Shown piece after piece: positions 35,105-43,231 of a DNA stretch of 64,000 nucleotides. The notes under the pieces were generated by a model. It was not told the DNA's origin. It ran no database searches and saw only the letters and a list, made by a program, of their open reading frames with translations. Every line of letters starts with the position of its first letter. The first letter of the stretch is position 1. The position numbers and the translations under genes were made by a program. Source of the stretch: Limnochordales bacterium (GTDB lineage Bacteria > Bacillota > Limnochordia > Limnochordales > DUMU01); contig JADBKP010000003.1 in the NCBI GenBank assembly GCA_014896315.1, positions 271,689 to 335,688 of the forward strand, given 5' to 3'.

Positions 35105-36505
35105 CTACTGCGACAGGTCGGTGTTATCCTCGGTCGGTGAAGCCGGAGGCATCGTGGGCGTTGCAGGCGCCTCGTCAGGTGTTGAACTGCCGTCAGGAAC
35201 GGCAAGATCTTCTGCACCCACGGCAGCTTCGGAAGTGGCGGGCACGCTCTGCTGCGGCTGCTGCTGCGGCAGAAAGCCCAGTTTGGTCGCGAGATCCGTC
35301 AGGTAGCCGGGCATGCTGGCCATCGACGCATAGTCGAAATAGACCACCCCGCTCGCCCCGGCGTTCAAGGCCCGCCGTGTCTGTTCAACCAGTTCATCCA
35401 CCTGGTAGAGAAGCTTGTAGGCCCCGAGGCCGGCCCAGATCTCGCCCTTGCCCTTGCGGGCAACGGCCATCTTAATCTGGGATTCTACCAGGGAGGTATT
35501 GGTGTTGTACGCCATTGGGACCGCCACGTCGATATAGCCTTCTTTGAGCCACAGGGGCCAGTCCTGCGCCTTATCCGAACCGGCGGTATAGACGTCGGCA
35601 AAGACCGCCGCCGAGATGAGCACGTCCGGGCGGATAGCCTTTACCGCCTCATGGACCATGCGCACCGTTTCCGTCACGTTGCTGCGCCGGAACTTCTCCC
35701 AGGCAGCGTCAAGTTGCCCAACCTTGGCCGTCCCCAGCTCATTGCGCAGCTCTGTGCGGCGCTGGCGCAGATCCAGCGGGTCGACTCCGTACTGCTGCTT
35801 GAAGATCTCCCGGACCTTCGGATTGTAACCATAGTTTCGGCCGGGATACCGGACGAAGTCGTGATGGACCCCGTCCACCGGGTATTTCTTCACCACCTCA
35901 ACAAAGCGCGAGACCACCCACTCCCGCACCTCCGGCAGCCCCGGATCCACATAAGCCCCTTCCAGGTCGCCGGGGCGGTTTACCGCCAGCGACGGATCGG
36001 CCGTGCTGATCCCCTGGTAGTTGTAGGTGATCCATTCCGGATGCTGGTTGACTACGTGTTGTGGCCAGGCGGGTGAACCCCCGAGGTTGTAGACAAAAAA
36101 GTCATTGAGCCACGCGTGCACCTTCAGCCCGCGAGCATGGGCCAGTTCTAAAACGGTAGCGAGTGGATCGAAGTCCTTCGGCGCCCAGATGAGCTCTTCT
36201 GCCGGTGGCATGATCTCCGACCGGAAGTAAGCATCACCCCTCCCGGAGACCTGGACAATCAGCGTGTTGAAGCCATGGGTAACCGCGTCGTCCACGAACC
36301 TCTCGATGGACTCACGACTCGTCAGAGCAGTGCGTACCACCCACATAGCCCGTATTTGCTCGGGCATTCCCGCTTCATCCCCCTGAGCCTGCACTCCGAC
36401 CAGACTTGCAACGACGGCTACCATGGCCACAACGGCCACCAGCACTAAAGCCCGGCGGTATCGGTGGTCGGTCACCATCGACCTCATCCGGCAATCCTCC
36501 TCCAA
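35105..36505 (-). CDS. Secreted glycoside hydrolase-10-like (GHL10/YngK) protein
   Basis: 466 residues with a signal (ALVLVAVVAMVAVVASLVGVQA). The GHL10 TIM-barrel motifs are visible: IRAMWVVRTALTSRESIERFVDDAVTHGFNTLIVQVSGRGDAYF, ARGLKVHAWLNDFFVYN, PVDGVHHDFVRYPG, and VAVPMAYNTNTSL. The C-terminal ~50 residues are Pro/Glu/Thr-rich. Relatives are putative glycan hydrolases (YngK of Bacillus); the substrate is not established. Confidence 0.88.
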   Translation of the reverse strand: MEEDCRMRSMVTDHRYRRALVLVAVVAMVAVVASLVGVQAQGDEAGMPEQIRAMWVVRTALTSRESIERFVDDAVTHGFNTLIVQVSGRGDAYFRSEIMPPAEELIWAPKDFDPLATVLELAHARGLKVHAWLNDFFVYNLGGSPAWPQHVVNQHPEWITYNYQGISTADPSLAVNRPGDLEGAYVDPGLPEVREWVVSRFVEVVKKYPVDGVHHDFVRYPGRNYGYNPKVREIFKQQYGVDPLDLRQRRTELRNELGTAKVGQLDAAWEKFRRSNVTETVRMVHEAVKAIRPDVLISAAVFADVYTAGSDKAQDWPLWLKEGYIDVAVPMAYNTNTSLVESQIKMAVARKGKGEIWAGLGAYKLLYQVDELVEQTRRALNAGASGVVYFDYASMASMPGYLTDLATKLGFLPQQQPQQSVPATSEAAVGAEDLAVPDGSSTPDEAPATPTMPPASPTEDNTDLSQ

Positions 36506-36557
36506 CCCTCCACCGCCTCGCCAGACACTGAGGATGCGGCAGGAAGGGTATCACTTG

Positions 36558-37313
36558 TCACTTGCTCAGAAGGTACTTTATGATGTTGATTGCCAGCTGC
36601 TGTAGCTCTGGTTGATCAGCACCGCCGGGCGTGAAGATCATGTCACCGATATAGATGACGTTACCCGCCGGGCCTTCGATAATAGCGCCGTTATTCTCGG
36701 GAACTGCCTGCGAGGGCGTCAGCTGGTCCTCGTCGTACCATTCGGCGAGGATCTTTGCTCCTCCCCGCACCGTATTCACCATCGCCCAGTAGCGCGGGAA
36801 GCGGATAAACTCCGGCAGCCCTGCGAAGATGGGATGATCTTTGGCGACAACCCTGGCATAGGCGTGCTTAGGGGCAGCACCGAACCAGGCTACGTAAGCA
36901 ATGCCGATCTCGTCGGCCAGCTGGTAGCTCTCATCCCGGACCTTCTGGTTTTTATCGTCACGGAACGAGGTCTGGCCCAATGCAAGGAGCCTCCCGCCCC
37001 GGCCCAGGAACTCCTGTACCGCCGCCACTTCCGCCGGGGACATACGACGCGTGTTGGGCAGTATCAGTACCTTGGCATCGCCCAGGTTACCGGCTTCCAG
37101 GTCTTCAACACTGATCTCGGTGAAAGAGAAACCGCCAGCCTGCAGAGTGGAGCGTAACACATCCATATCGGCTTCGTAGTCCCAACCGACTTCGGTGTAC
37201 CAGTCGGCAGTTCGCTGGCTATTGAGGACGGCCACGTCGGCCGCCTGGGCCGCACCACCCAGCGCGACCAGAAGCAAGAAGGCGCATACGGCTCCCAGCA
37301 ATCGCTTCACCAT
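36558..37313 (-). CDS. Secreted class I glutaminase-fold (ThuA/GATase-like) protein
   Basis: 251 residues with a signal (LLGAVCAFLLLVALGGAAQA|AD). The body reads VAVLNSQRTADWYTEVGWDYEADMDVLRSTLQAGGFSFTEISVEDLEAG, then VLILPNTRRMSPAEVAAVQEFLGRGGRLLALGQTS, the layout of the class-I glutamine-amidotransferase/ThuA fold, but the position of the usual nucleophile elbow carries GQTS with no Cys. Possibly a non-catalytic or carbohydrate-related domain. It lies 52 bases upstream of the GHL10 gene on the same strand, suggesting a shared role in extracellular glycan handling. Confidence 0.65.
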   Translation of the reverse strand: MVKRLLGAVCAFLLLVALGGAAQAADVAVLNSQRTADWYTEVGWDYEADMDVLRSTLQAGGFSFTEISVEDLEAGNLGDAKVLILPNTRRMSPAEVAAVQEFLGRGGRLLALGQTSFRDDKNQKVRDESYQLADEIGIAYVAWFGAAPKHAYARVVAKDHPIFAGLPEFIRFPRYWAMVNTVRGGAKILAEWYDEDQLTPSQAVPENNGAIIEGPAGNVIYIGDMIFTPGGADQPELQQLAINIIKYLLSK

Positions 37314-37636
37314 TATTCCCTCCCGCTCATCCTGTTTGAACCGGCCCTAGAAAAACCGGTCCTTTTGGAGTTCGCTGGTCGAAGGCAAATTCCTCCTATA
37401 CTTCTGAATCGAGTGGCTCGCCGGTGGCGTCCGAAGAAGGCAGAAGGCGGATGGAAGAGATATTAGAAGCTAGCGCCATTTAGTTCTCGGCCAACGCCCC
37501 CCAGGCCAGATAACGGCGATTTACATTTCTTCCTGTTTTTGGTTAGACTGGAGATGCCGCCTCAGCCGTCATGCCGGACACCTGGACCCGGAGCACAAGT
37601 TCCAACCCAGCACTCAGGACAAAGGAGGACGTATGG
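37314..37636. other. Intergenic region between divergent genes, no gene seen
   Basis: About 320 bases between the GATase-like gene and the bacteriocin-like gene. It holds a leftward AGGAGGAATTTG ribosome-site-like motif (near 37390) opening only a 13-codon frame, and AT-rich stretches (TTTACA at ~37520) that may form the rightward promoter. Nothing more can be supported. Confidence 0.4.
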
Positions 37637-38140
37637 ATGAGCTTCGGGACTCAGGCAATGGCAATGTCAAAGATGTGCCGATGCAAGTGGTTTGCCCTGG
37701 TCGTAGTAGCCGGCATTGCTCTCGCCCTCGTTACTCAACCGGTCGCGGCCAAAGCGGCTTTCAGTAACGTCACTGCGGCCTCACCCCAGTCAGACTCTTC
37801 GCTGTCGGAAACAGAGCTGGCGACCGCAATGGCGCTGGTCGGCTGGGGTGAATTGTTGACCGAAGATGAGATGAAGAGCATTAGCGGCGGCGTCAGCCCG
37901 GTACTCGTCGGTGCCGGACTCGGAGCACTTTCCAGCGGTGTCTCCTACGGCCTAAATGCTCTACGAACGGGCACGTGGGACTGGGGCGACTTCGCTTCTA
38001 ACGTCGGCAGCGGCGCACTGGGCGGCGCAGCTGCAGGTCTCATCCCCGGCTCATCCGCCCTGTCCGAGACCGCGCGTACCATAGGTGCCGCGGTTGTTGG
38101 GACGGTAAGCAGCTGGTTCGCGGACTGGTTCGGATGGTGA
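37637..38140 (+). CDS. Bacteriocin-like secreted protein with a double-glycine motif
   Basis: 167 residues from ATG 37637 (AAAGGAGG 8 nt upstream; ATG 37571 lacks one). Residues 15-38 form a Sec-type signal (CKWFALVVVAGIALALVTQPVAA). Residues ~58-85 read LSETELATAMALVGWGELLTEDEMKSISGG, close to class II bacteriocin leaders (E-L/M-x-x-I-x-GG). The 82 residues after GG are Gly/Ala/Ser-rich and hydrophobic (VSPVLVGAGLGALSSGVSYGL ... GALGGAAAGLIPG ... SSWFADWFGW), like pore-forming peptides. Having both a Sec signal and a GG leader is odd. Function is inferred; another small secreted or spore protein is possible. Confidence 0.6.
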   Translation: MSFGTQAMAMSKMCRCKWFALVVVAGIALALVTQPVAAKAAFSNVTAASPQSDSSLSETELATAMALVGWGELLTEDEMKSISGGVSPVLVGAGLGALSSGVSYGLNALRTGTWDWGDFASNVGSGALGGAAAGLIPGSSALSETARTIGAAVVGTVSSWFADWFGW

Positions 38141-38181
38141 AGTACACGCCAGGTCAGCCTGCATGGTAACTTTACCGGCTC

Positions 38182-38234
38182 CCGAGGGGCTTTGCACATC
38201 CTCCGGCTCAAGCGGGAGGGCTGAAGCCCCTCGG
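38182..38234 (+). other. Stem-loop between the bacteriocin-like gene and the small membrane gene
   Basis: CCGAGGGGCTT (38182-38192) pairs perfectly with AAGCCCCTCGG (38224-38234) around a 31-base loop that itself contains CTCC/GGAG complementarity. No T-run follows, so it may stabilise mRNA or limit read-through to the downstream gene rather than terminate. Confidence 0.55.
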
Positions 38235-38268
38235 TAATCCTACCCTCGGCCCATGAGGAGGTGACCGT

Positions 38269-38469
38269 TTGGACTTCTGGGACATCTTATCGATTCTCGT
38301 GGGCGCCTGTGTGTTCTCCTGGCTCATGGCCTGGTGGCAGCATGCAAAAAACGGCCTTCCCTGGCCGGAGGCGATCCGGCTCGGCATCATTCAGGCTACC
38401 GGATGGGCTCTCTTCTTCACCTTCTTCCAATTGCTTCTGCTGCCCACCGGCCATTCCATGTTCGACTAG
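38269..38469 (+). CDS. Small two-helix membrane protein (possible immunity protein)
   Basis: 66 residues from TTG 38269, with a near-perfect AGGAGGTGA 4 nt upstream. Two hydrophobic segments (IWDILSILVG-like ILSILVGACVFSWLMAWW and LGIIQATGWALFFTFFQLLLL) flank a short loop WQHAKNGLPWPEAI. No family recognised. It follows the bacteriocin-like gene on the same strand at 128 bases; small membrane proteins in that position often give immunity, but this is only positional inference. Confidence 0.6.
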   Translation: MDFWDILSILVGACVFSWLMAWWQHAKNGLPWPEAIRLGIIQATGWALFFTFFQLLLLPTGHSMFD

Positions 38470-38497
38470 GCACCGCACCAGCCACGACACAGATCGC

Positions 38498-38530
38498 GCT
38501 AACGGCGGAGGCATGCCCTCCGCCGTTAGC
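38498..38530. terminator. Perfect 14-bp hairpin between convergent genes
   Basis: GCTAACGGCGGAGG pairs with CCTCCGCCGTTAGC around a 5-base loop, located between the small membrane gene and the convergent isocitrate dehydrogenase gene. Neither side has a T-run; probably a bidirectional terminator in this GC-rich genome. Confidence 0.6.
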
Positions 38531-38544
38531 AGCCTGCGCCGACT

Positions 38545-39612
38545 TCACAACCGGGAGATAATCGCGTCTGCCATCTCCCGGGTTCCGACTGCCGTGGGAT
38601 CGTTCCGGTCTTCCTTCAGGTCGTAGGTGACGTACCTGCCTTCGCGGATTACTTCCGCCACCGCCCTTTCAATCCTGTCGGCAGCCTCGGTCTCCCCGAG
38701 ATACCGGAGCATCATCACCCCGGAAAGAATCAACGCCGTTGGGTTTGCTTTGTTAAGGCCCTTGTACTTGGGCGCTGAACCGTGCGTCGCTTCAAATACG
38801 GCTGCGTCGTCCCCGATGTTAGCCCCGGGCGCAACCCCCAGACCTCCCACCAGGCCGGCCGCAAGGTCGGAGAGGATATCTCCGTAAAGGTTGGGCAGTA
38901 CCAGGACGTCGTACAGCTCCGGCTTCTGAACCAGCTGCATGCACATGTTATCAACCAGCCGTTCCTCGTACTCGACCCGCCCGGCGTACTCCGCCGCCAC
39001 CTCCTGGCCGACTCGGAAGAAGAGGCCGTCTGTATATTTCATGATGTTCGCCTTGGCCACCGCCGTCACCTTACGCCGCCCGTGAGCCAGGGCGTATTCG
39101 AAGGCAAAGCGGAAGATCCGTCGTGAGGCAGAAGGTGAAATGGGTTTGATGGAAATGGCCGCATCGGGAGCAATCTTCTGCGGGGCAAAACTGCGAATCT
39201 GCTCCGCCTGAGGCGAACCGGACTCGAACTCCACCCCGGCATAAAGATCTTCCGTATTCTCGCGGATTATCACCAGATCCACGCGTTCATAGCGAGAGCG
39301 TACACCCGGATATAGCTTGCAGGGACGCACACAGGCATAGAGGTTGAGTTCTTGCCGCAAAGCCACGTTGACACTCCGGAACCCGGTGCCGATCGGCGTG
39401 GTGATCGGGCCCTTGAGGGCCACCCGATTCCGGCGCACCGACTCCAGAACCCCGTCAGGCAACGGGGTGCCGTACTTATCCATCACATCTGCCCCGGCCT
39501 CCTGAACCTCCCATTCGATCTCAACCCCGCTGGCGTCAATGACCCGACGCGCGGCTTCAGCTACCTCCGGGCCTATACCGTCGCCCGGAATCAGCGTTAC
39601 CCGATGACGCAT
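38545..39612 (-). CDS. NAD-type isocitrate/isopropylmalate dehydrogenase family protein, probably isocitrate dehydrogenase
   Basis: 355 residues from ATG 39612 (AAAAGGAG upstream); longer in-frame starts run into the divergent PpiC gene. The opening [13 protein letters not shown], the substrate loop [26 protein letters not shown] and the signature [27 protein letters not shown] define the family. The SVNVALR form of the substrate loop favours isocitrate over isopropylmalate. Oxidatively decarboxylates isocitrate to 2-oxoglutarate, likely with NAD. Homoisocitrate dehydrogenase cannot be excluded. Confidence 0.87.
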   Translation of the reverse strand: MRHRVTLIPGDGIGPEVAEAARRVIDASGVEIEWEVQEAGADVMDKYGTPLPDGVLESVRRNRVALKGPITTPIGTGFRSVNVALRQELNLYACVRPCKLYPGVRSRYERVDLVIIRENTEDLYAGVEFESGSPQAEQIRSFAPQKIAPDAAISIKPISPSASRRIFRFAFEYALAHGRRKVTAVAKANIMKYTDGLFFRVGQEVAAEYAGRVEYEERLVDNMCMQLVQKPELYDVLVLPNLYGDILSDLAAGLVGGLGVAPGANIGDDAAVFEATHGSAPKYKGLNKANPTALILSGVMMLRYLGETEAADRIERAVAEVIREGRYVTYDLKEDRNDPTAVGTREMADAIISRL

Positions 39613-39640
39613 TCCTTTTCTCTCCTTTTTGCCCGTGCTC

Positions 39641-39649
39641 TGATAGAAT
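39641..39649 (+). promoter_or_regulatory. Extended -10 promoter of the PpiC gene
   Basis: TGATAGAAT is an extended -10 element (TGnTAnAAT) 49 bases before the TTG start. No good -35 hexamer at the usual distance, as tolerated by extended -10 promoters. Confidence 0.4.
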
Positions 39650-39697
39650 GGGACAGGAATGGCTCTCCCGATACGGTAACACGAAAGGAGCATCACC

Positions 39698-40663
39698 TTG
39701 CAACTCCCCTCCTGCCCCTGGTTTAAGGTTCTTCGCACGCTCTTGCCCGTCACAGTCGCGGCAATCTTAACATCTCTTTCCATTGGCGGACTGGTATCTC
39801 CCTGCGTCAGCCAGGTCCTTGCTGCTGAGGCCGGAGCACCCCCGGCTTCGTCAACAACTCCAGCCGCAGTCGATGACGGGGCCGTAGCTCTGGTCAACGG
39901 GTATGTGATCACCGAACGCCAGCTGTACGAAGCCCTGCTCGACCTTGCCGGGAGGAACGTTCTCAACCAGCTGATCGACGAGGTGTTGATAATGCAGCAG
40001 GCGGAGGCGGCAAGCGTTACCGTCACCGAAGAGGAAGTCGCTTTGCGACTGCAGGAGATCCGCAGCCGGTTCTCTTCGGAGCTCGAGTTCCAGCAGGCGC
40101 TCGAACAGGTAGGACTGACCGAGAACCTCTTCCGCCGCCAGCTTTACCTGGATGCATTGATCATCCGCCTGCTGACTCCCAGGACCAAAGTGACCGAAGA
40201 AGATGTTCGCGCCTATTTTGAGGCGCACAAAGCCGAATACGACCAGCCAGCTCAGGTGCGGGCCCGTCATATTCTGGTCAAGACCAAAGAAGAGGCGGAG
40301 GCTATCAGGGCCGAGCTGGCGAAAGGTGCTGACTTTGCCGAGCTGGCGCGCACTCGTTCCCTCGACAAGGGGAGCGCCACGAGCGGCGGAGAGCTGGGAT
40401 TCTTCACTGCCGACGATGTCGTACCGGAGTTTGCCGCAGCAGCCTTCTCCCTGCAACCAGGTGAGGTCAGTGAGCCGGTCCAGACGGTCTACGGCTTCCA
40501 TATCATCCAGGTGGAGGAACGCAAAGAGGCAAAGCCGGCTACCTTCGAAGAGGTCGCTCCACTGATCCGACAGGCTCTCACCGATGAACAGCTGCAGCAG
40601 CTCGTTCCGGTCTGGCTGAACGAAATCCGGGCCCAAGCAGATATCCTGATTCTATTACCGTAG
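39698..40663 (+). CDS. Secreted PpiC-type peptidyl-prolyl isomerase (SurA/PrsA-like)
   Basis: 321 residues from TTG 39698 (GAAAGGAG upstream). A signal region ([17 protein letters not shown]) is followed by a SurA-like N-terminal helical domain ([34 protein letters not shown]). The parvulin domain runs ~175-280: [89 protein letters not shown]. No lipobox, unlike PrsA of Bacillus. Folds exported proteins outside the membrane. Confidence 0.9.
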   Translation: MQLPSCPWFKVLRTLLPVTVAAILTSLSIGGLVSPCVSQVLAAEAGAPPASSTTPAAVDDGAVALVNGYVITERQLYEALLDLAGRNVLNQLIDEVLIMQQAEAASVTVTEEEVALRLQEIRSRFSSELEFQQALEQVGLTENLFRRQLYLDALIIRLLTPRTKVTEEDVRAYFEAHKAEYDQPAQVRARHILVKTKEEAEAIRAELAKGADFAELARTRSLDKGSATSGGELGFFTADDVVPEFAAAAFSLQPGEVSEPVQTVYGFHIIQVEERKEAKPATFEEVAPLIRQALTDEQLQQLVPVWLNEIRAQADILILLP

Positions 40664-40668
40664 CCGCC

Positions 40669-40692
40669 AGTGCCGGGCTTCTGCCCGGCACT
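40669..40692 (+). terminator. Hairpin after the PpiC gene
   Basis: AGTGCCGGGC and GCCCGGCACT form a perfect 10-bp stem with a TTCT loop just 5 bases after the stop codon. T-run absent; probable terminator or 3' stabiliser. Confidence 0.55.
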
Positions 40693-40726
40693 CTGTGCCG
40701 TATTAGCCACCAAGGTTGCTTCCACT

Positions 40727-42166
40727 TTAGAGCTGATTTTCCACCCTTGACATCAAGGCCACACACTCCACATGGGCCGTATGCGGAAACATGTCAACGG
40801 GCGTCACTTTGACCAGACGGTAATGCGAACCGTAGCTGGTCTCCTTGGCCAAAAGAAAACGCAGGTCCCGAGCCAGGGTGGCCGGGTTGCAGGAGACATA
40901 CACTATCCTGGAAGGGGCGAGCTGTCGCAGCACCGCCAGGGCAGGAGCCTCTACCCCGGCCCGCGGTGGGTCAAGCAGGACCACGGCCGGCCGTTCCGGG
41001 AGACGCTGCGCGAGGCGTGGCAGCAGCTCCTCTACCCTGCCGGCGAGGAAGCGGATGTTCGTTGTGCCGTTCAGACGCGCATTGATCTTCCCATCCGCCA
41101 CCGCGGCATCTGTCTCCTCGATACCGATCACCTCCCGGGCGTACGCGGCCAAGAAGAGGGCAAAAGTACCGGCGCCACAGAACAAATCCATGGCCAGCTC
41201 CTCACCCTGAAGCTGCGCGGCTGCCAGTGCGATGCCGATCAGACGCTCGGCCTGTTCGCTGTTGACCTGAAAGAAGCTGCGGGCGGAGATACGAAAGGTC
41301 CTGGCCAGTCCGCCCACCTCCAGGACTTCATGGAAGTAGCTGCGCCCCCACAGCACGCGCTCCTCCGGGCCGAGTATCACATTGCCGCGCCGGGGGTTGA
41401 TATTCTGCACCACCCCAACCAGCTCGGGAAAGTCGGCGGCCAGTTTCCGAGCGAATTGCTCGCCCTGGGGAAACTCGTGCTGCCGGGTGACCACTACCAC
41501 CAGCGCCTCCCCACCCCGGCGGGCCACCCTGATCAACACGTGGCGCACCTGTCCAGTACCGGAAAGCTCATCGTAGGGTTCGATCTGCAGTTCCTCAAGC
41601 AGTTCCCTTATCCGGGCCGCCAGGTCATTGCCGAGGTCGGGCTGGACAAGGCAGGACGATACGTCAACCACTCTGTGGGTCCCGCGCTGGTAGAATCCGA
41701 GAAGACGCGTCGTGGGACTCTCGCCCCGAGCTACCGGCATCTGGACTTTGTTCCGGTAACCGCGCGGGTTCTCCATTCCTACACACTCCACCACGGGCGG
41801 GTCTTCGATTCCCCCCAGGTGCGTCAGCGCGTCCACCACCAGTTGCCGTTTCCAGCGCAGCTGGGCACGGTAGTCCAGATGCTGGAGCCCGCAGCCACCG
41901 CAGAGTCCAAATAAGGGACATGCAGGCGTCACCCGGTCGGGCGAAATCCGTTCCACCGCTTTCAGAACAGCATTGACATAGCGGCGATGTTCCTCTGTCA
42001 CCTCCGCCAGTACTCGCTCCCCGGGCAGAGCACCGGGAATGAAACATGTCTTCCCCCAAGCCTCACCGGCTTCCGGTGGAAGCCTTCCCACCCCTTCACC
42101 GGCGTAACCGAGTCCTGTCACTTCGACTGAAAACGTCCTGCCAACCAGTCCCGTGAGCTCCTTCAC
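40727..42166 (-). CDS. 23S rRNA (uracil-5-)-methyltransferase, RlmCD/RumA type
   Basis: 479 residues if GTG 42166 is used (GGAG 9 nt upstream, and the TRAM domain begins right after); ATGs at 42196-42226 are alternatives. The N-terminal TRAM domain (VEVTGLGYAGEGVGRL) is followed by a [4Fe-4S] cluster motif CPLFGLCGGCGLQHL, and the SAM domain includes DLFCGAGTFALFLA, the catalytic VYVSCNPATLARDL and a terminal HTAHVECVALM. Methylates U747/U1939-type positions in 23S rRNA. Confidence 0.92.
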   Translation of the reverse strand: MKELTGLVGRTFSVEVTGLGYAGEGVGRLPPEAGEAWGKTCFIPGALPGERVLAEVTEEHRRYVNAVLKAVERISPDRVTPACPLFGLCGGCGLQHLDYRAQLRWKRQLVVDALTHLGGIEDPPVVECVGMENPRGYRNKVQMPVARGESPTTRLLGFYQRGTHRVVDVSSCLVQPDLGNDLAARIRELLEELQIEPYDELSGTGQVRHVLIRVARRGGEALVVVVTRQHEFPQGEQFARKLAADFPELVGVVQNINPRRGNVILGPEERVLWGRSYFHEVLEVGGLARTFRISARSFFQVNSEQAERLIGIALAAAQLQGEELAMDLFCGAGTFALFLAAYAREVIGIEETDAAVADGKINARLNGTTNIRFLAGRVEELLPRLAQRLPERPAVVLLDPPRAGVEAPALAVLRQLAPSRIVYVSCNPATLARDLRFLLAKETSYGSHYRLVKVTPVDMFPHTAHVECVALMSRVENQL

Positions 42167-42306
42167 TTTGCCACGCTCCGTCCAGTACGCTTCCATCATG
42201 TGACGCGACAGGTGCGGCCATACCATACTGCCTCCCGGGCTTTAGCCGCAAGCGGCAGGAAAGAGATTGAATGGCGAGAAGTGATGGATTTCAGGAGGTT
42301 GATAAG

Positions 42307-43107
42307 GTGTCGCGTTTGGAAAAGGCACGTCAGGCCTACGCCAGGCAGGATTTGGAGGCAGCCCGCGCCGCCCATACGCCGGAGGCTATCAGCGGTAGCG
42401 CGCCGGAGGAACATGAAGAAGAACGGGGCAAATACCTGAGCGACGCCGTCTACGGCGCTTCGGATGGGATAGTAACCACCTTTGCCGTGGTGGCAGGTGT
42501 GGCGGGAGCAGCCCTCTCCCCGGCCATAGTCTTGATTCTGGGGTTGGCCAACCTGCTCGGAGATGGTTTCTCCATGGCCGCCGGAGCCTACCTGAGCAAC
42601 CGCTCCGAACAGGACTACCAGCGCAAGGAACGGGAACGGGAGCTCTGGGAGATCGAGCATTTCCCCGAAGGTGAACGGGAGGAGATTCGTGAGATCTACG
42701 CCCGCAAGGGGTTTACCGGTCAGGATCTTGAGCGGGCGGTAGCGATTATCACTTCCGACCGCGAACGCTGGGTGGAGACCATGATGCGGGAGGAGCTGCA
42801 GATAATCGAAGAAAGAAAGGACCCGCTGCGGGCGGCTCTGACCACCTTTGTCTCCTTCCTGATCGGCGGAATCATCCCCCTTGTTGGTTACCTCGCTGCC
42901 GCCCGATTGCCAGGGCTGGCCGATCACACCTTTGCCGTTGCCTCAGTGGTCACCGGGTTGACCATGTTTGGAGTGGGAGCCGCCCGGTCCCTGGTAACGC
43001 ATAAGCCATGGTGGCTTACCGGTTGCGAGATGTTTCTGGTAGGGTCACTGGCAGCCGCGGTCGCCTATTTCGTGGGCTTTATGTTGAAAGGGACGATCCT
43101 GGCGTAG
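42307..43107 (+). CDS. VIT1/CCC1 family transporter
   Basis: 266 residues from GTG 42307, with AGGAGG 8 nt upstream. Conserved family features: LSDAVYGASDGIVTTFAVVAGVAGAALSPAIVLILGLANLLGDGFSMAAGAYLSNRSEQDY, then a charged cytoplasmic metal-binding helix region (REREEIREIYARKGFTGQDLERAV), then three more helices. Members move Fe2+ or Mn2+ out of the cytoplasm. The N-terminal ~50 polar residues are an extension. Divergent from the methyltransferase gene. Confidence 0.88.
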   Translation: MSRLEKARQAYARQDLEAARAAHTPEAISGSAPEEHEEERGKYLSDAVYGASDGIVTTFAVVAGVAGAALSPAIVLILGLANLLGDGFSMAAGAYLSNRSEQDYQRKERERELWEIEHFPEGEREEIREIYARKGFTGQDLERAVAIITSDRERWVETMMREELQIIEERKDPLRAALTTFVSFLIGGIIPLVGYLAAARLPGLADHTFAVASVVTGLTMFGVGAARSLVTHKPWWLTGCEMFLVGSLAAAVAYFVGFMLKGTILA

Positions 43108-43231
43108 GCCGGCCCACGACATATTCCGAGAAGAATCGAGAGAGTTGGTAGGAATCTTTTGCAGGAAGGAGGCCGGCGGGGACGAAGAGATCAACACCTG
43201 TGGAGGCAACATTTTTCGGTTCAGGAGCAAA

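Noticed and set aside
38141..38268. Possible riboswitch before the small membrane protein gene
   Set aside because: The stem-loop does not match any riboswitch class that I could recognise; kept only as a structural hairpin.
39613..40026. N-terminal extension of the isocitrate dehydrogenase frame
   Set aside because: Overlaps the divergent PpiC gene and lies before the canonical start with its ribosome site.
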